Origin: Burkholderiaceae bacterium
GTDB lineage: Bacteria > Pseudomonadota > Gammaproteobacteria > Burkholderiales > Burkholderiaceae
NCBI GenBank assembly: GCA_022701845.1
Contig: JAKONS010000316.1
Span: 1-8,456 of the forward strand
Direction of reading: 5' to 3'
Length of the DNA: 8,456 bases
Position 1 is the stretch's first letter; the number at the start of each line of letters is the position of its first letter. The position numbers were made by a program, and so were the translations under genes. Positions 1-6,589 of this stretch are shown here, one piece after another. The notes below the pieces were generated by a model. It saw only the letters and a program-made list of their open reading frames with translations. It had not been told where the DNA came from and searched no databases.

Positions 1-702
1 CACCGACACGCCGATGCCCGCACCGACCATCGCCACGATCGCGTCGATGCCCGGCACATCGACCAGCGCCTGCCGCTGCGGCACCAGGCCGTCGACGAAG
101 CGTGCCGCCACCTGGCCGGCCATCAGGCGCCGGTCGAAGCGGATCCAGGGCTGTTCGCGCAGCAACCGCACCGGCGATGCGGCGGGCAAGGCGCGCGGCA
201 CCACCAGCACCATCGCCTCCTGCAGCAGGTCGGTCCAGAGCAGGCGGCTCGAACCGCCGGTGGGCGGGCGGATCAGCACCGCCAGGTCGATGCGGTTGGC
301 CTTCAGCGCATCGAGCAGGTCGGGTGTGTGGCCGCGCTCGAGCTGCAGCTCGATGCCGGGCGCATGCCGCTGCAGGTCGGCGAAGGCCGGCGGCAGCAGC
401 GTGGTCTGCGCCGAATCGGTGATGCCGAGCCGCACCCGGCCGGTGGGCGCGCGCTCGGCCGGGTTGCGCAGCGCCTCGATCTCGGCGATGGCGCGGTCCA
501 CCGTGCGGGCCAGCTCCTGGGCGAAGGCGGTGGGCCGCACGCTGCGGCCGGAGCGGTCGAAGAGCGCGCGGCCGAAATACGCTTCCAGCTGCTTCATCTG
601 CAGGCTGACCGCGCTGGGCGTGAGGCTCACCTGTTCGGCGGCGGCGGCGAAACTGCCCTGGGCGACCACGGCCGACAGGGTGGAGAGGGCGTGCAGCTTC
701 AT
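1..702 (-). CDS. LysR-family transcriptional regulator, partial (C-terminus beyond window)
   Basis: Reading the minus strand from the ATG at 702 gives 234 residues that run off the left edge with no stop. Residues 1-60 form a typical LysR winged helix-turn-helix: MKLHALSTLSAVVAQGSF, then AAAAEQVSLTPSAVS and a recognition segment ending LFDRSGRSVRPT. Residues 88-234 follow the type-2 periplasmic-binding-like effector fold (GRVRLGITDSAQTTLLPP, then IDLAVLIRPP and LVVPRALP). Family members are about 300 residues long, so roughly 65 are missing. It is divergent from the hydroxyacid dehydrogenase at 824 across 121 bases, the classical arrangement in which a LysR protein controls its neighbour and itself in response to a substrate or intermediate. 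The family call is secure; the effector and the target are inferred. Confidence 0.95.
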   Translation of the reverse strand, partial: MKLHALSTLSAVVAQGSFAAAAEQVSLTPSAVSLQMKQLEAYFGRALFDRSGRSVRPTAFAQELARTVDRAIAEIEALRNPAERAPTGRVRLGITDSAQTTLLPPAFADLQRHAPGIELQLERGHTPDLLDALKANRIDLAVLIRPPTGGSSRLLWTDLLQEAMVLVVPRALPAASPVRLLREQPWIRFDRRLMAGQVAARFVDGLVPQRQALVDVPGIDAIVAMVGAGIGVSV

Positions 703-743
703 CGGGGCGTCGTTTGCAGGGGGTGACCGGGTGGATCGAGCGG

Positions 744-754
744 CACGACTCGTG
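744..754. promoter_or_regulatory. Candidate LysR operator in the divergent 703-823 gap
   Basis: CACGACTCGTG is a perfect 5-1-5 inverted repeat in the middle of the divergent intergenic region. The half-site CTCGTG at 749-754 recurs at 762-767, 13 bases further on, and TCGT at 763-766 is answered by ACGA at 774-777, giving a second weaker dyad. Clustered dyads between a LysR gene and its divergent target are the usual layout of recognition and activation sites. No convincing sigma-70 -35/-10 pair was seen, which fits an activator-dependent promoter but does not prove one. Confidence 0.4.
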
Positions 755-823
755 AGTCCGGCTCGTGTGTGGAACGACGAATCATCGCGCATGGACCGCC
801 GCCGCCCGCCTAGCATCGACCGG

Positions 824-2128
824 ATGACGACACCGCTCCAGCCCTCTCCCGCACCCGCCGCCGTTCCAACCGCCACCAGCCCATCGAAGCCGCTGCCGCG
901 GCTGCAGGACTACCCCGTCGCCAACCACACCGCGCCGCGCAAGGCGGCGGCCGGCGGCGGCTGGTTCGTGCCGCCGCGGCTGCGCGGCGTGCTGTCGCTG
1001 GCCGACTTCGAACACGCCGCCCGCCGGCACCTGCCCTCGCCGGTCTTCGCCTATGTCAGCGGCGGCTGCGAGAACGACCGCTCGCTGCGCGCCAACGACG
1101 ACGCCTTCGCCGACCACGACTGGGTGACCCGCGTCTTCGTCGACACCTCGCCCCGCACGCTGGCCACCGAGCTGTTCGGCCGCCGCTGGGCGGCGCCCTT
1201 CGGCATCGCGCCGATGGGCATCAGCGCGCTCTCGGCCTACCGCGGCGATCTGGTGCAGACGCAGGCGGCGTCGGCGGCCGGCATTCCGCATGTGATGAGC
1301 GGCTCGTCGCTGATCCGCATGGAGGACATCGCCGCCGCCAACCCCGACGCCTGGTTCCAGGCCTATGTGCCGGGCGAGCCGGCGCGCATCGCGGCCCTGC
1401 TCGACCGGGTCGAGGCGGCCGGCTTCGGCACCCTGGTGGTGACCGCCGACGTGCCGGTGTCGGGCAACCGCGAGAACAACGTCCGCGCCCGGTTCTCCAC
1501 GCCGCTGCGGCCCGACCTGCACCTGGCCTGGGACGGCATCACCCATCCGCGCTGGCTGTTCGGCACCGCCCTGCGCACGCTGATGCACCACGGCATGCCG
1601 CATTTCGAGAACTCGCATGCCCAGCGCGGCGCACCCATCGTGGCGCGCAACGTGCTGCGCGAATTCGGCGCCCGCGACCACCTGCACTGGGGCCATGTCG
1701 ACCAGATCCGCCAGCGCTGGAAGGGCCGGCTGGTGCTCAAGGGCATCCTGGCGCCGGAAGACGCGACGATGGCGCGCGAGCGCGGCGCCGACGGCGTGAT
1801 CGTGTCGAACCACGGCGGCCGCCAGCTTGACGGCTCGATCGCCCCGCTGCGCGCCCTGCCGGCGGTGGTGCAGGCGCTGGGGCCGGACTATCCGGTGATG
1901 CTCGACGGCGGCATCCGCCGCGGCAGCGACGTGCTGATGGCGCTGGCCCTCGGCGCCAAGTTCGTCTTCGTCGGCCGGCCGTTCAACTACGCCGGCGCAG
2001 TCGGCGGCCAGCCGGGCGTGACCCATGCCATCGGCATCCTGGCCACCGAGATGGCACGCAACATGGCCTTGCTGGGCGTGCTGTCGCCGACGGAGGTGGG
2101 GCCGCAGCACCTGCGCGCACGGCACTGA
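824..2128 (+). CDS. FMN-dependent alpha-hydroxy-acid dehydrogenase/oxidase (glycolate oxidase / LldD / mandelate dehydrogenase family)
   Basis: The 434-residue product is a TIM-barrel flavoenzyme that oxidises an L-2-hydroxyacid to the 2-oxoacid. Family signatures are present in order: AYVSGG with the active-site Tyr77, the FMN-binding APMGIS loop (129-134), QAYVPG with Tyr181, TADVPVSGNRENNVR (207-221), LVLKG with Lys306, SNHGGRQLD (328-336) with the catalytic His330 and substrate-binding Arg333, then the phosphate-binding DGGIRRG (361-367) and GRPF (384-387). All key residues are present, so it should be active. The core begins near residue 55, after a Pro/Ala-rich extension longer than in glycolate oxidases. 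The start is uncertain: neither ATG 824 nor in-frame ATG 791 has a clear ribosome-binding site, and 824 is preferred because 791 would add only a Pro/Arg-rich leader. It has no signal peptide. Regulation by the divergent LysR is likely. The substrate (lactate, glycolate, mandelate or another hydroxyacid) cannot be assigned. Confidence 0.93.
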   Translation: MTTPLQPSPAPAAVPTATSPSKPLPRLQDYPVANHTAPRKAAAGGGWFVPPRLRGVLSLADFEHAARRHLPSPVFAYVSGGCENDRSLRANDDAFADHDWVTRVFVDTSPRTLATELFGRRWAAPFGIAPMGISALSAYRGDLVQTQAASAAGIPHVMSGSSLIRMEDIAAANPDAWFQAYVPGEPARIAALLDRVEAAGFGTLVVTADVPVSGNRENNVRARFSTPLRPDLHLAWDGITHPRWLFGTALRTLMHHGMPHFENSHAQRGAPIVARNVLREFGARDHLHWGHVDQIRQRWKGRLVLKGILAPEDATMARERGADGVIVSNHGGRQLDGSIAPLRALPAVVQALGPDYPVMLDGGIRRGSDVLMALALGAKFVFVGRPFNYAGAVGGQPGVTHAIGILATEMARNMALLGVLSPTEVGPQHLRARH

Positions 2129-2204
2129 TCAACAAAAGCGTTCAGTCGCGAAAAACATTGCATTGGACGGCATCGGTGTCGTCTTCCAGAATCGCCTCGA
2201 CAGC

Positions 2205-2220
2205 GCCGCCCACGGGCGGC
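2205..2220 (+). other. GC-rich stem-loop ahead of the binding-protein gene
   Basis: GCCGCC and GGCGGC pair around a four-base CACG loop, 24 bases before the ATG at 2245. No T-tract follows, so it is not a standard intrinsic terminator. It could be an mRNA-stabilising or attenuating hairpin in the 116-base gap between the dehydrogenase and the binding protein, or chance in GC-rich DNA. Confidence 0.25.
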
Positions 2221-2244
2221 AACGACATTCCAGGAGACAAGACC

Positions 2245-3228
2245 ATGCAAAGACGCAAACTGCTGCTGACCGCCGCCGGCGCGGGCGCAGCCCTCGCCAC
2301 TCCGTTCGCTTCCGCCCAAGCCCAGGGCACCTGGCCGACCCGGCCGATCCGCTTCGTGGTGCCGTTCCCGCCGGGCGGCGGCACCGACACCACCTCCCGG
2401 GTGGTCGCCGACAAGTTCAACACCCTGCTGAACTGGACGGTGGTGATCGACAACAAGCCCGGTGCCGCCGGCAACATCGGGCTCGATGCGGTGGCCAAGG
2501 CCGCCCCCGACGGCTACACCATCGGCATGGGCCAGGCGGCCAACCTGGCGATCAACCCGGCGCTCTACGCCACCATGCCCTTCGATCCGTTGAAGGACTT
2601 CACCTATATCGCCGCGGTGGCCGAGCAGCCGGTGGTGCTGGTGGTGCGCCAGGACTCGCCCTACAAGACCCTCGCCGACTTCCTCAAGGCCGCCAAGGCC
2701 AAGCCCGGCTCGATCACCGTGGCGCAGGCCGGCAGCGGCACCGTCGGCCACCTGGCCGGCGAGATGCTGGCCCGCCGCGCCGGCGTGCAGATGCTGCAGG
2801 TGCCCTACAAGGGCGCCGGCCCCGCCATGACCGACCTGCTCGGCGGCCAGGTGGCGGGTTATTTCGGCAACAGCGTCTCCGTGATGACCCAGGTGCAGGC
2901 CGGCAAGGTGCGCGCCCTGTGCGTCAGTTCGGCCAAACGGCTGCCGGCGATGCCGCAGGTGCCGACCGTGGCCGAACAGGGATTCGCCGGCTTCGACGCC
3001 ACCACCTGGCTCGGCCTGGTCGGCCCCGCCGGCCTGCCCGCCGACATGGTGGCGCGCCTGAACCGAGAAACCGTGCAGGTGCTGGCCCGGCCCGACGTGA
3101 TCGAGCGGCTCGGCAGCGAGGGCAGCGTGCCGATCGCCGGCACGCCGCAGCAGTTCGCCGCGATGGTCCGCAAGGAGCACGCCCAGTGGGGCGCGCTGAT
3201 CCGCGAAGCCGGCATCAAGCTCGACTGA
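2245..3228 (+). CDS. Tripartite tricarboxylate transporter substrate-binding protein (Bug/TctC family)
   Basis: The 327-residue product is a periplasmic solute-binding protein that captures carboxylates for TctAB-type secondary transporters. The start at 2245 is chosen because AGGAGA at 2232-2237 lies seven bases upstream and it opens a signal peptide at once; the in-frame ATG at 2158 would add 29 unrelated residues. Residues 1-26 have a twin-arginine-like n-region (QRRKLLLTA), a hydrophobic Ala/Gly core and an ASAQA cleavage site. Family hallmarks follow: PIRFVVPFPPGGGTD (34-48), NKPGAAGNIG (70-79), PDGYT (88-92), PFDPLKDFTYIA (112-123), QVPYKGAGPAMTDLLGGQV (185-203) and the late WLGLVGPAGLP segment. 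Length and motifs are normal. It follows the flavin dehydrogenase by 116 bases on the same strand, suggesting co-regulation. No membrane subunit genes lie in the window, as is common for this highly amplified family in Burkholderiales. The ligand is unknown. Confidence 0.95.
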   Translation: MQRRKLLLTAAGAGAALATPFASAQAQGTWPTRPIRFVVPFPPGGGTDTTSRVVADKFNTLLNWTVVIDNKPGAAGNIGLDAVAKAAPDGYTIGMGQAANLAINPALYATMPFDPLKDFTYIAAVAEQPVVLVVRQDSPYKTLADFLKAAKAKPGSITVAQAGSGTVGHLAGEMLARRAGVQMLQVPYKGAGPAMTDLLGGQVAGYFGNSVSVMTQVQAGKVRALCVSSAKRLPAMPQVPTVAEQGFAGFDATTWLGLVGPAGLPADMVARLNRETVQVLARPDVIERLGSEGSVPIAGTPQQFAAMVRKEHAQWGALIREAGIKLD

Positions 3229-3283
3229 CCGCGGGGTGGATTTGCGCATCGACCGCGGCACGGTGACCCGGCCGATGTTCGGC

Positions 3284-4180
3284 TCAGACCGAATCGAACA
3301 GGCTCTTGCCGTGCAGGTGCAGCAGGCCGATCAGCCGCGAGGCCGCCGGCGACAGCGGCACCTCGGGCAGGTAGGTGACGCCGAAGCTGCGCACCAGCGT
3401 CGTCGGCGCCAGCGCCACCTCCTTCAGCTCAGGGCTGCCGCGCAGGGTGCGGCGCGAGATGAAGCTGAGCAGCGCGGTGTGCGCGATGACCTGCGGCACC
3501 AGCGGGATCGAGTTGGTCTCGATCTGCGCCACCGGCAGCGGCAGGCCGTGTTCGGCGAACACCCGGTCGAGCCACACCCGGCTGGCCACGGCGGTGTTGG
3601 GCAGCGCCCAGCGGTAGCGGCCCAGCGTTTCCAGGCGCACCCGCTTCTCGGCGAACACCGGATGCTCGCGCGGCGCCACCACCACCACCGTGTCCTCCAG
3701 CAGGGTGTCGCAGGCGAACTCGTCCTCGCGGTCGGGCACGAAACCCAGCACCAGGTCGATGCGGCCGTCGCGCAGTTCGTCGCGCAGCTCGTAGTTCATG
3801 CGGATCGACAGCGCCAGCTGCACATCGGGCGCTTCGGCCAGCAGCAGGCCGCAGATGCGCGGCAGCAGGTATTCGGCGCCGAGCGGCCCCGACCCCAGCC
3901 GCACCAGGCCCGCCGTGCCGCGACCCAGCGCCTGGATCTCGCTGCGCACCGTGTCGGCGCTGCGCAGCAGCGGCGCGGCGCGCGCCAGCAGCGCATGGCC
4001 GGCGGCGCTCAGGCGCTGGCCGCGGCCGTCGCGCTCGAACAGGCGCGCGTCGAGCGAGGCCTCCAGTCGGTCGACCGCCTTGGTCAGGGTGGGCTGGCTG
4101 CGGTGCACCAGCTCGGCCGCCCGCCGGGTGCTGCCGGCTTGCGCCAGGGCCACGAAATACTTCAGGTCGCGCAGGTCCAT
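3284..4180 (-). CDS. LysR-family transcriptional regulator
   Basis: The complete 298-residue product has a LysR DNA-binding domain at residues 1-60 (MDLRDLKYFVALAQAGSTRR, AAELVHRSQPTLTKAVDRLEASL, LFERDGRGQRLSAAG), a linker helix to about residue 88, and an effector-binding domain from GLVRLGSGPLGAEYLLP (91-107) through DGRIDLVLGFVPD (138-150) to the end. Length is typical. The start at 4180 matches the family N-terminus, although no strong ribosome-binding site precedes it. It is divergent from the D-2-hydroxyacid dehydrogenase at 4233 across only 52 bases, so the two promoters must overlap and autoregulation is likely. It converges with the binding-protein gene, 55 bases apart. It shares only family-level similarity with the regulator at 1-702, so the two probably sense different signals. 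The regulated genes and effector are inferred from position. Confidence 0.96.
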   Translation of the reverse strand: MDLRDLKYFVALAQAGSTRRAAELVHRSQPTLTKAVDRLEASLDARLFERDGRGQRLSAAGHALLARAAPLLRSADTVRSEIQALGRGTAGLVRLGSGPLGAEYLLPRICGLLLAEAPDVQLALSIRMNYELRDELRDGRIDLVLGFVPDREDEFACDTLLEDTVVVVAPREHPVFAEKRVRLETLGRYRWALPNTAVASRVWLDRVFAEHGLPLPVAQIETNSIPLVPQVIAHTALLSFISRRTLRGSPELKEVALAPTTLVRSFGVTYLPEVPLSPAASRLIGLLHLHGKSLFDSV

Positions 4181-4232
4181 CGATCACCGGAAGAATTCAG
4201 TTGGTTAAAATTTTAGTGGGAATCGAATCGAT
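4181..4232. promoter_or_regulatory. Divergent promoter/operator region with an AT-rich palindrome
   Basis: This 52-base gap separates the LysR start from the D-2-hydroxyacid dehydrogenase start. It contains the perfect 10-base palindrome TAAAATTTTA at 4206-4215, strikingly AT-rich for its surroundings. Because of its symmetry, TAAAAT (5 of 6 matches to TATAAT) can be read as a -10 box on both strands. ATT-N11-AAT at 4195-4211 fits the loose T-N11-A LysR box. No matching -35 element was found in either direction, consistent with activator dependence. A tandem AATCG repeat lies at 4221-4230, just before the dehydrogenase start. Confidence 0.5.
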
Positions 4233-5216
4233 ATGAGCTTCACCGTCTTCGTCACCGCCCCCCGGCTGGCCGCCGCCGGAGCCGATCTGCTCGCTGCCGC
4301 CGGCGCGCGGGTGATCTACCTGTCCGATGCCGACAGCGACGGCGGGGTGGACCGCATCCTGGCCACCGAGCCGGTCGACGCGGTGATCTCGCGCACCGTC
4401 GAACTCTCCGCCGCCGCCATCGCGTCCTGCCCCAGCCTGAAGGTGATCTCCAAGCACGGCGTGGGCGTGCCCAACATCGCGGTCGACGCCGCCACCGCCC
4501 GCGGCATACCGGTGTACGTCACCCCCGGCGCCAATGCGCAGTCGGTCGCCGAGATGACCATCGGCCTGATGTTCGCCGCCGCCCGCCGCATCGGCTGGAT
4601 GGATCGCGAACTGCACGAGGGCCGCTGGAGCCGCGCGCAGGACGGCCTGGAGCTGCACGGCAAGACGATCGGCCTGGCCGGCTTCGGCCAGATCGGCCAG
4701 CGCGTCGCACGGGTGTGCCAGGCGCTCGGCATGCAGGTGGCGGCGTTCGATCCGGCGCTGGCCGGCCGCTCCGGCCCGGTGCCGGGCGTGCGGCAGGTGG
4801 CCAGCATCGACGAACTGCTGCCGCTGTCGCATGTGCTGAGCCTGCATGTGCCGCTCAACCGCCAGACCCGCGGCATGATCGACGCGGCCCGGCTGGCGCT
4901 GCTGCCGCGCGGCGCCATCGTGGTCAACACCGCGCGCGGCGAGGTCATCGACGAGGCGGCGCTGGTGGCGGCGCTGCGGTCCGGCCAGCTGTATGCGGCC
5001 GGCCTCGACACGATGGCCGAGGAACCGCTGCCGTCCGGCAGCCCGCTGGCCCAGTTGCCCAACGTGGTGCTGACGCCGCATGTCGGCGGCTCCACCCCGG
5101 CCGCGCTCGACGGCATGGCGCGCGGCGCGGCCCTCAATGTGCTGGGCTGGCTGCAGGGCACGCCGCCCGACGCCGCTTCCTGCGTCAACCCGCAAACCCT
5201 TTCGACGACCGTCTGA
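4233..5216 (+). CDS. NAD-dependent D-2-hydroxyacid dehydrogenase (phosphoglycerate dehydrogenase-like)
   Basis: The 327-residue product belongs to the D-isomer-specific 2-hydroxyacid dehydrogenase family, which interconverts D-2-hydroxyacids and 2-oxoacids. The catalytic-domain half includes ISKHGVGVPNIAVDAA (72-87). The nucleotide-binding domain has GFGQIG (150-155) in a Rossmann fold, with Asp173 at the end of the second strand, which favours NAD over NADP. The catalytic triad is complete: Arg235 in NTARGEVIDE, Glu264 in DTMAEEP and His283 in LTPHVGGST. Length is typical of the short form without an ACT domain. The ATG at 4233 is the natural family start, but the ribosome-binding site is weak (GTGGGA at 4216-4221). 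It is the first gene of a two-gene operon with the RraA-like gene 17 bases downstream and is probably controlled by the divergent LysR. Possible substrates include hydroxypyruvate, glyoxylate or a longer keto acid; serA function is unlikely given the context. Confidence 0.94.
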   Translation: MSFTVFVTAPRLAAAGADLLAAAGARVIYLSDADSDGGVDRILATEPVDAVISRTVELSAAAIASCPSLKVISKHGVGVPNIAVDAATARGIPVYVTPGANAQSVAEMTIGLMFAAARRIGWMDRELHEGRWSRAQDGLELHGKTIGLAGFGQIGQRVARVCQALGMQVAAFDPALAGRSGPVPGVRQVASIDELLPLSHVLSLHVPLNRQTRGMIDAARLALLPRGAIVVNTARGEVIDEAALVAALRSGQLYAAGLDTMAEEPLPSGSPLAQLPNVVLTPHVGGSTPAALDGMARGAALNVLGWLQGTPPDAASCVNPQTLSTTV

Positions 5217-5233
5217 CCACCAAGGAAACAGTG

Positions 5234-5929
5234 ATGAGCGACAACGCCAAGCAATGGCCCCCGGGCTACCGCATCAACGAACGCACCGAGGTGCCCGCGC
5301 CCGAGGTGGTGGCGGCATTCGCCGGCCTGCCCGCCGCGGCCATCGGTGATGCGATGAGCCGCAACATCGGCACCGTCGGCCTGCGTCAATACCACGCGCG
5401 GCTCGACACCACCATGTGCGGCCCGGCCGTCACCGTGCGGGTGCGGCCCGGCGACAACCTGATGATCCACAAGGCGCTGATGATGGTGCAGCCCGGCGAC
5501 GTGCTGGTCATCGACGGCGGCGGCGACGTGTCGCAGGCGCTGGTCGGCGGATTGATGCGCACCACCTGCGTGGCCAAGAAGATCGCCGGCCTGGTGATCG
5601 ACGGTGCAGTGCGCGACCTGTGCGAATGGGCCGAGGACGGCATGCCGATCTTCGCCCGTGGCCACACCCACCGCGGCCCCAGCAAGGACGGCCCGGGCGA
5701 GATCAACGTGCCGGTGTGCGTGGCCGGCCTGGTGGTGCAGCCGGGCGACCTGGTCGTGGGCGACGCCGACGGCGTGATCGCGATTCCCGCGGCCGAGGCG
5801 GCCGAGGTGCTGAAGAAGACCCGTGCCCACCTGGACAAGGAAGCCGTCATCCGCGAGACCAACCGCAGCGGCACCGCCGATCCGGAGCGCTTCAACGCGA
5901 CCCTGCGCGCCAAGGGCCTGCCGGTCTGA
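5234..5929 (+). CDS. RraA-like family protein, probable 4-hydroxy-4-methyl-2-oxoglutarate-type aldolase / oxaloacetate decarboxylase
   Basis: The 231-residue product has the RraA/HMG-aldolase fold. The motif seen in catalytically active members, G-X20-R-D-X2-E/D, is complete: Gly106, Arg127, Asp128 and Glu131 within VIDGAVRDLCEW. Other family segments are PGDVLVIDGGGD (87-98), FARGHTHRGPSKDG (140-153) and a PGDLVVGDADGVIAIP core (170-185). Active members use a divalent metal to cleave 4-hydroxy-4-methyl- or 4-carboxy-4-hydroxy-2-oxoacids to pyruvate-type products and often decarboxylate oxaloacetate. The length is nearer to these aldolases than to the roughly 160-residue RNase E inhibitor RraA, so an RNA-related role is unlikely. 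The start at 5234 has AAGGA at 5222-5226 with a seven-base spacer; GTG 5231 in frame is the only close alternative. Translational linkage to the upstream dehydrogenase is likely. The exact substrate is unknown. Confidence 0.9.
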   Translation: MSDNAKQWPPGYRINERTEVPAPEVVAAFAGLPAAAIGDAMSRNIGTVGLRQYHARLDTTMCGPAVTVRVRPGDNLMIHKALMMVQPGDVLVIDGGGDVSQALVGGLMRTTCVAKKIAGLVIDGAVRDLCEWAEDGMPIFARGHTHRGPSKDGPGEINVPVCVAGLVVQPGDLVVGDADGVIAIPAAEAAEVLKKTRAHLDKEAVIRETNRSGTADPERFNATLRAKGLPV

Positions 5930-6017
5930 TCCTGGCCGACGACAGCCGGCGCGGATGACCGGCGGCAGCGGGCATGGCAGTATCGAACGCCGATCGCTCC
6001 CTGCCACCGCATCCTTC

Positions 6018-6320
6018 ATGAAGCACGAAGACCTGTTCCCGATCCTCCTCCTCGCCGGCGTGCTGGCCGGCGCCGGCGCCGAGGCGGTGACACCCCTCAC
6101 CGTCGACGCCTGCCGGTCGATGAAGACGGCAGCCCTGCAGAAGCAGTGCCTGCTGTCGGCCGTCGACGCGCCGCCGTCGGTCACCGGCAAGACCTACAGC
6201 ACCCAGGACATCCAGCCCCGCGGCCCGGTCTGGATCGACCAGTCGGCGCCGGCCACACCGGTAGTGCCGTATGTGAACGTCAGTCCGGAAAGCCGGCCGG
6301 GCTCCAGGCCGCCGCGCTGA
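6018..6320 (+). CDS. Small predicted exported protein, unknown function
   Basis: I do not recognise this 100-residue product. Residues 6-20 form a hydrophobic core (LFPILLLAGVLAGAG) with a plausible cleavage site after AEA (21-23), leaving a mature protein of about 77 residues. Cys32 and Cys44 in DACRSMKTAALQKQC could form a periplasmic disulfide. The C-terminal third is rich in Pro and Ser and ends RPGSRPPR, so it may be disordered. Codon use is strongly G/C-ending like that of the neighbours, which supports a real gene. No good ribosome-binding site precedes ATG 6018. An in-frame ATG at 5955 would add 21 residues with an Arg-Arg pair, so the start is uncertain. It begins 88 bases after the aldolase gene and is probably a separate unit. 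Confidence 0.6.
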   Translation: MKHEDLFPILLLAGVLAGAGAEAVTPLTVDACRSMKTAALQKQCLLSAVDAPPSVTGKTYSTQDIQPRGPVWIDQSAPATPVVPYVNVSPESRPGSRPPR

Positions 6321-6370
6321 TCCGGCGCTGGCGACAATCGCGGCTGATCACCAAGGAAGGCATCGACGCC

Positions 6371-6544
6371 ATGTTCGGATATCTGGGGCTCGCATCGTTC
6401 GTGGCCGCCGCCATCATCTTCGCGGTGCGGCACGCCTTGCTCCATCGCAACCTGCTGCAGGCCTTGCTGGCCGCCGCGGCGCTGTTCTTCGTGGTGGCGG
6501 CGCTGTTCTTCTTCATCCTGCAGATGCTGGCCGGCCCGGCCTGA
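6371..6544 (+). CDS. Small two-helix inner-membrane protein, unknown function
   Basis: The 57-residue product is almost entirely membrane-embedded. Helix 1 spans about residues 2-19 (FGYLGLASFVAAAIIFAV), a short basic loop RHALLHRN follows, and helix 2 spans about 30-53 with an FFVVAALFFFIL core. The two basic residues flanking the loop predict a cytoplasmic turn with both ends periplasmic. AAGGAAGG at 6353-6360 lies about 10 bases before the ATG, and codon use is G/C-ending throughout. It follows the small exported protein by 50 bases on the same strand and could be co-transcribed with it. No family is recognised; possibilities include an assembly or stress-related small membrane protein. 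Confidence 0.6.
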   Translation: MFGYLGLASFVAAAIIFAVRHALLHRNLLQALLAAAALFFVVAALFFFILQMLAGPA

Positions 6545-6589
6545 GCGCGCGATACGCCGGTCGCGCCCCGGACATGGACGCTGCACGCC

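Noticed and set aside
14..823. N-terminal extension of the flavin dehydrogenase frame back to position 14
   Set aside because: This part is antisense to the LysR gene at 1-702 and is rich in Arg/Ser without domain similarity. The enzyme core starts well after 824.
782..2125. 447-codon minus-strand open frame opposite the flavin dehydrogenase
   Set aside because: The product is a His/Arg/Gly/Ala-rich sequence with no domain and mirrors the codon bias of the real gene on the other strand.
2138..2192. Sigma-70 promoter ahead of the binding-protein gene (TTGGAC at 2163-2168 with CAGAAT at 2187-2192)
   Set aside because: Both hexamers match consensus only in part and the spacing is 18 bases, so it is too weak to list as a promoter.
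3229..3283. Possible bidirectional terminator between the convergent binding-protein and LysR genes
   Set aside because: CCGCGG occurs twice (3229-3234, 3253-3258) and GCCGA-TGT-TCGGC forms a 5-bp hairpin at 3271-3283, but stems are short and no T-tract follows on either strand.
5976..6006. TGGCAG...CTGCCA inverted repeat between the aldolase and the small exported protein
   Set aside because: Six-bp arms around a 20-base loop with no T-tract and no link to a start codon or ribosome-binding site.
4316..6190. 624-codon open frame on the minus strand across the D-hydroxyacid dehydrogenase and aldolase genes
   Set aside because: It is antisense to two genes with complete catalytic motifs, its translation is low-complexity (Arg, Ala, Ser, His) with no recognisable family, and long antisense frames are expected in very GC-rich DNA.
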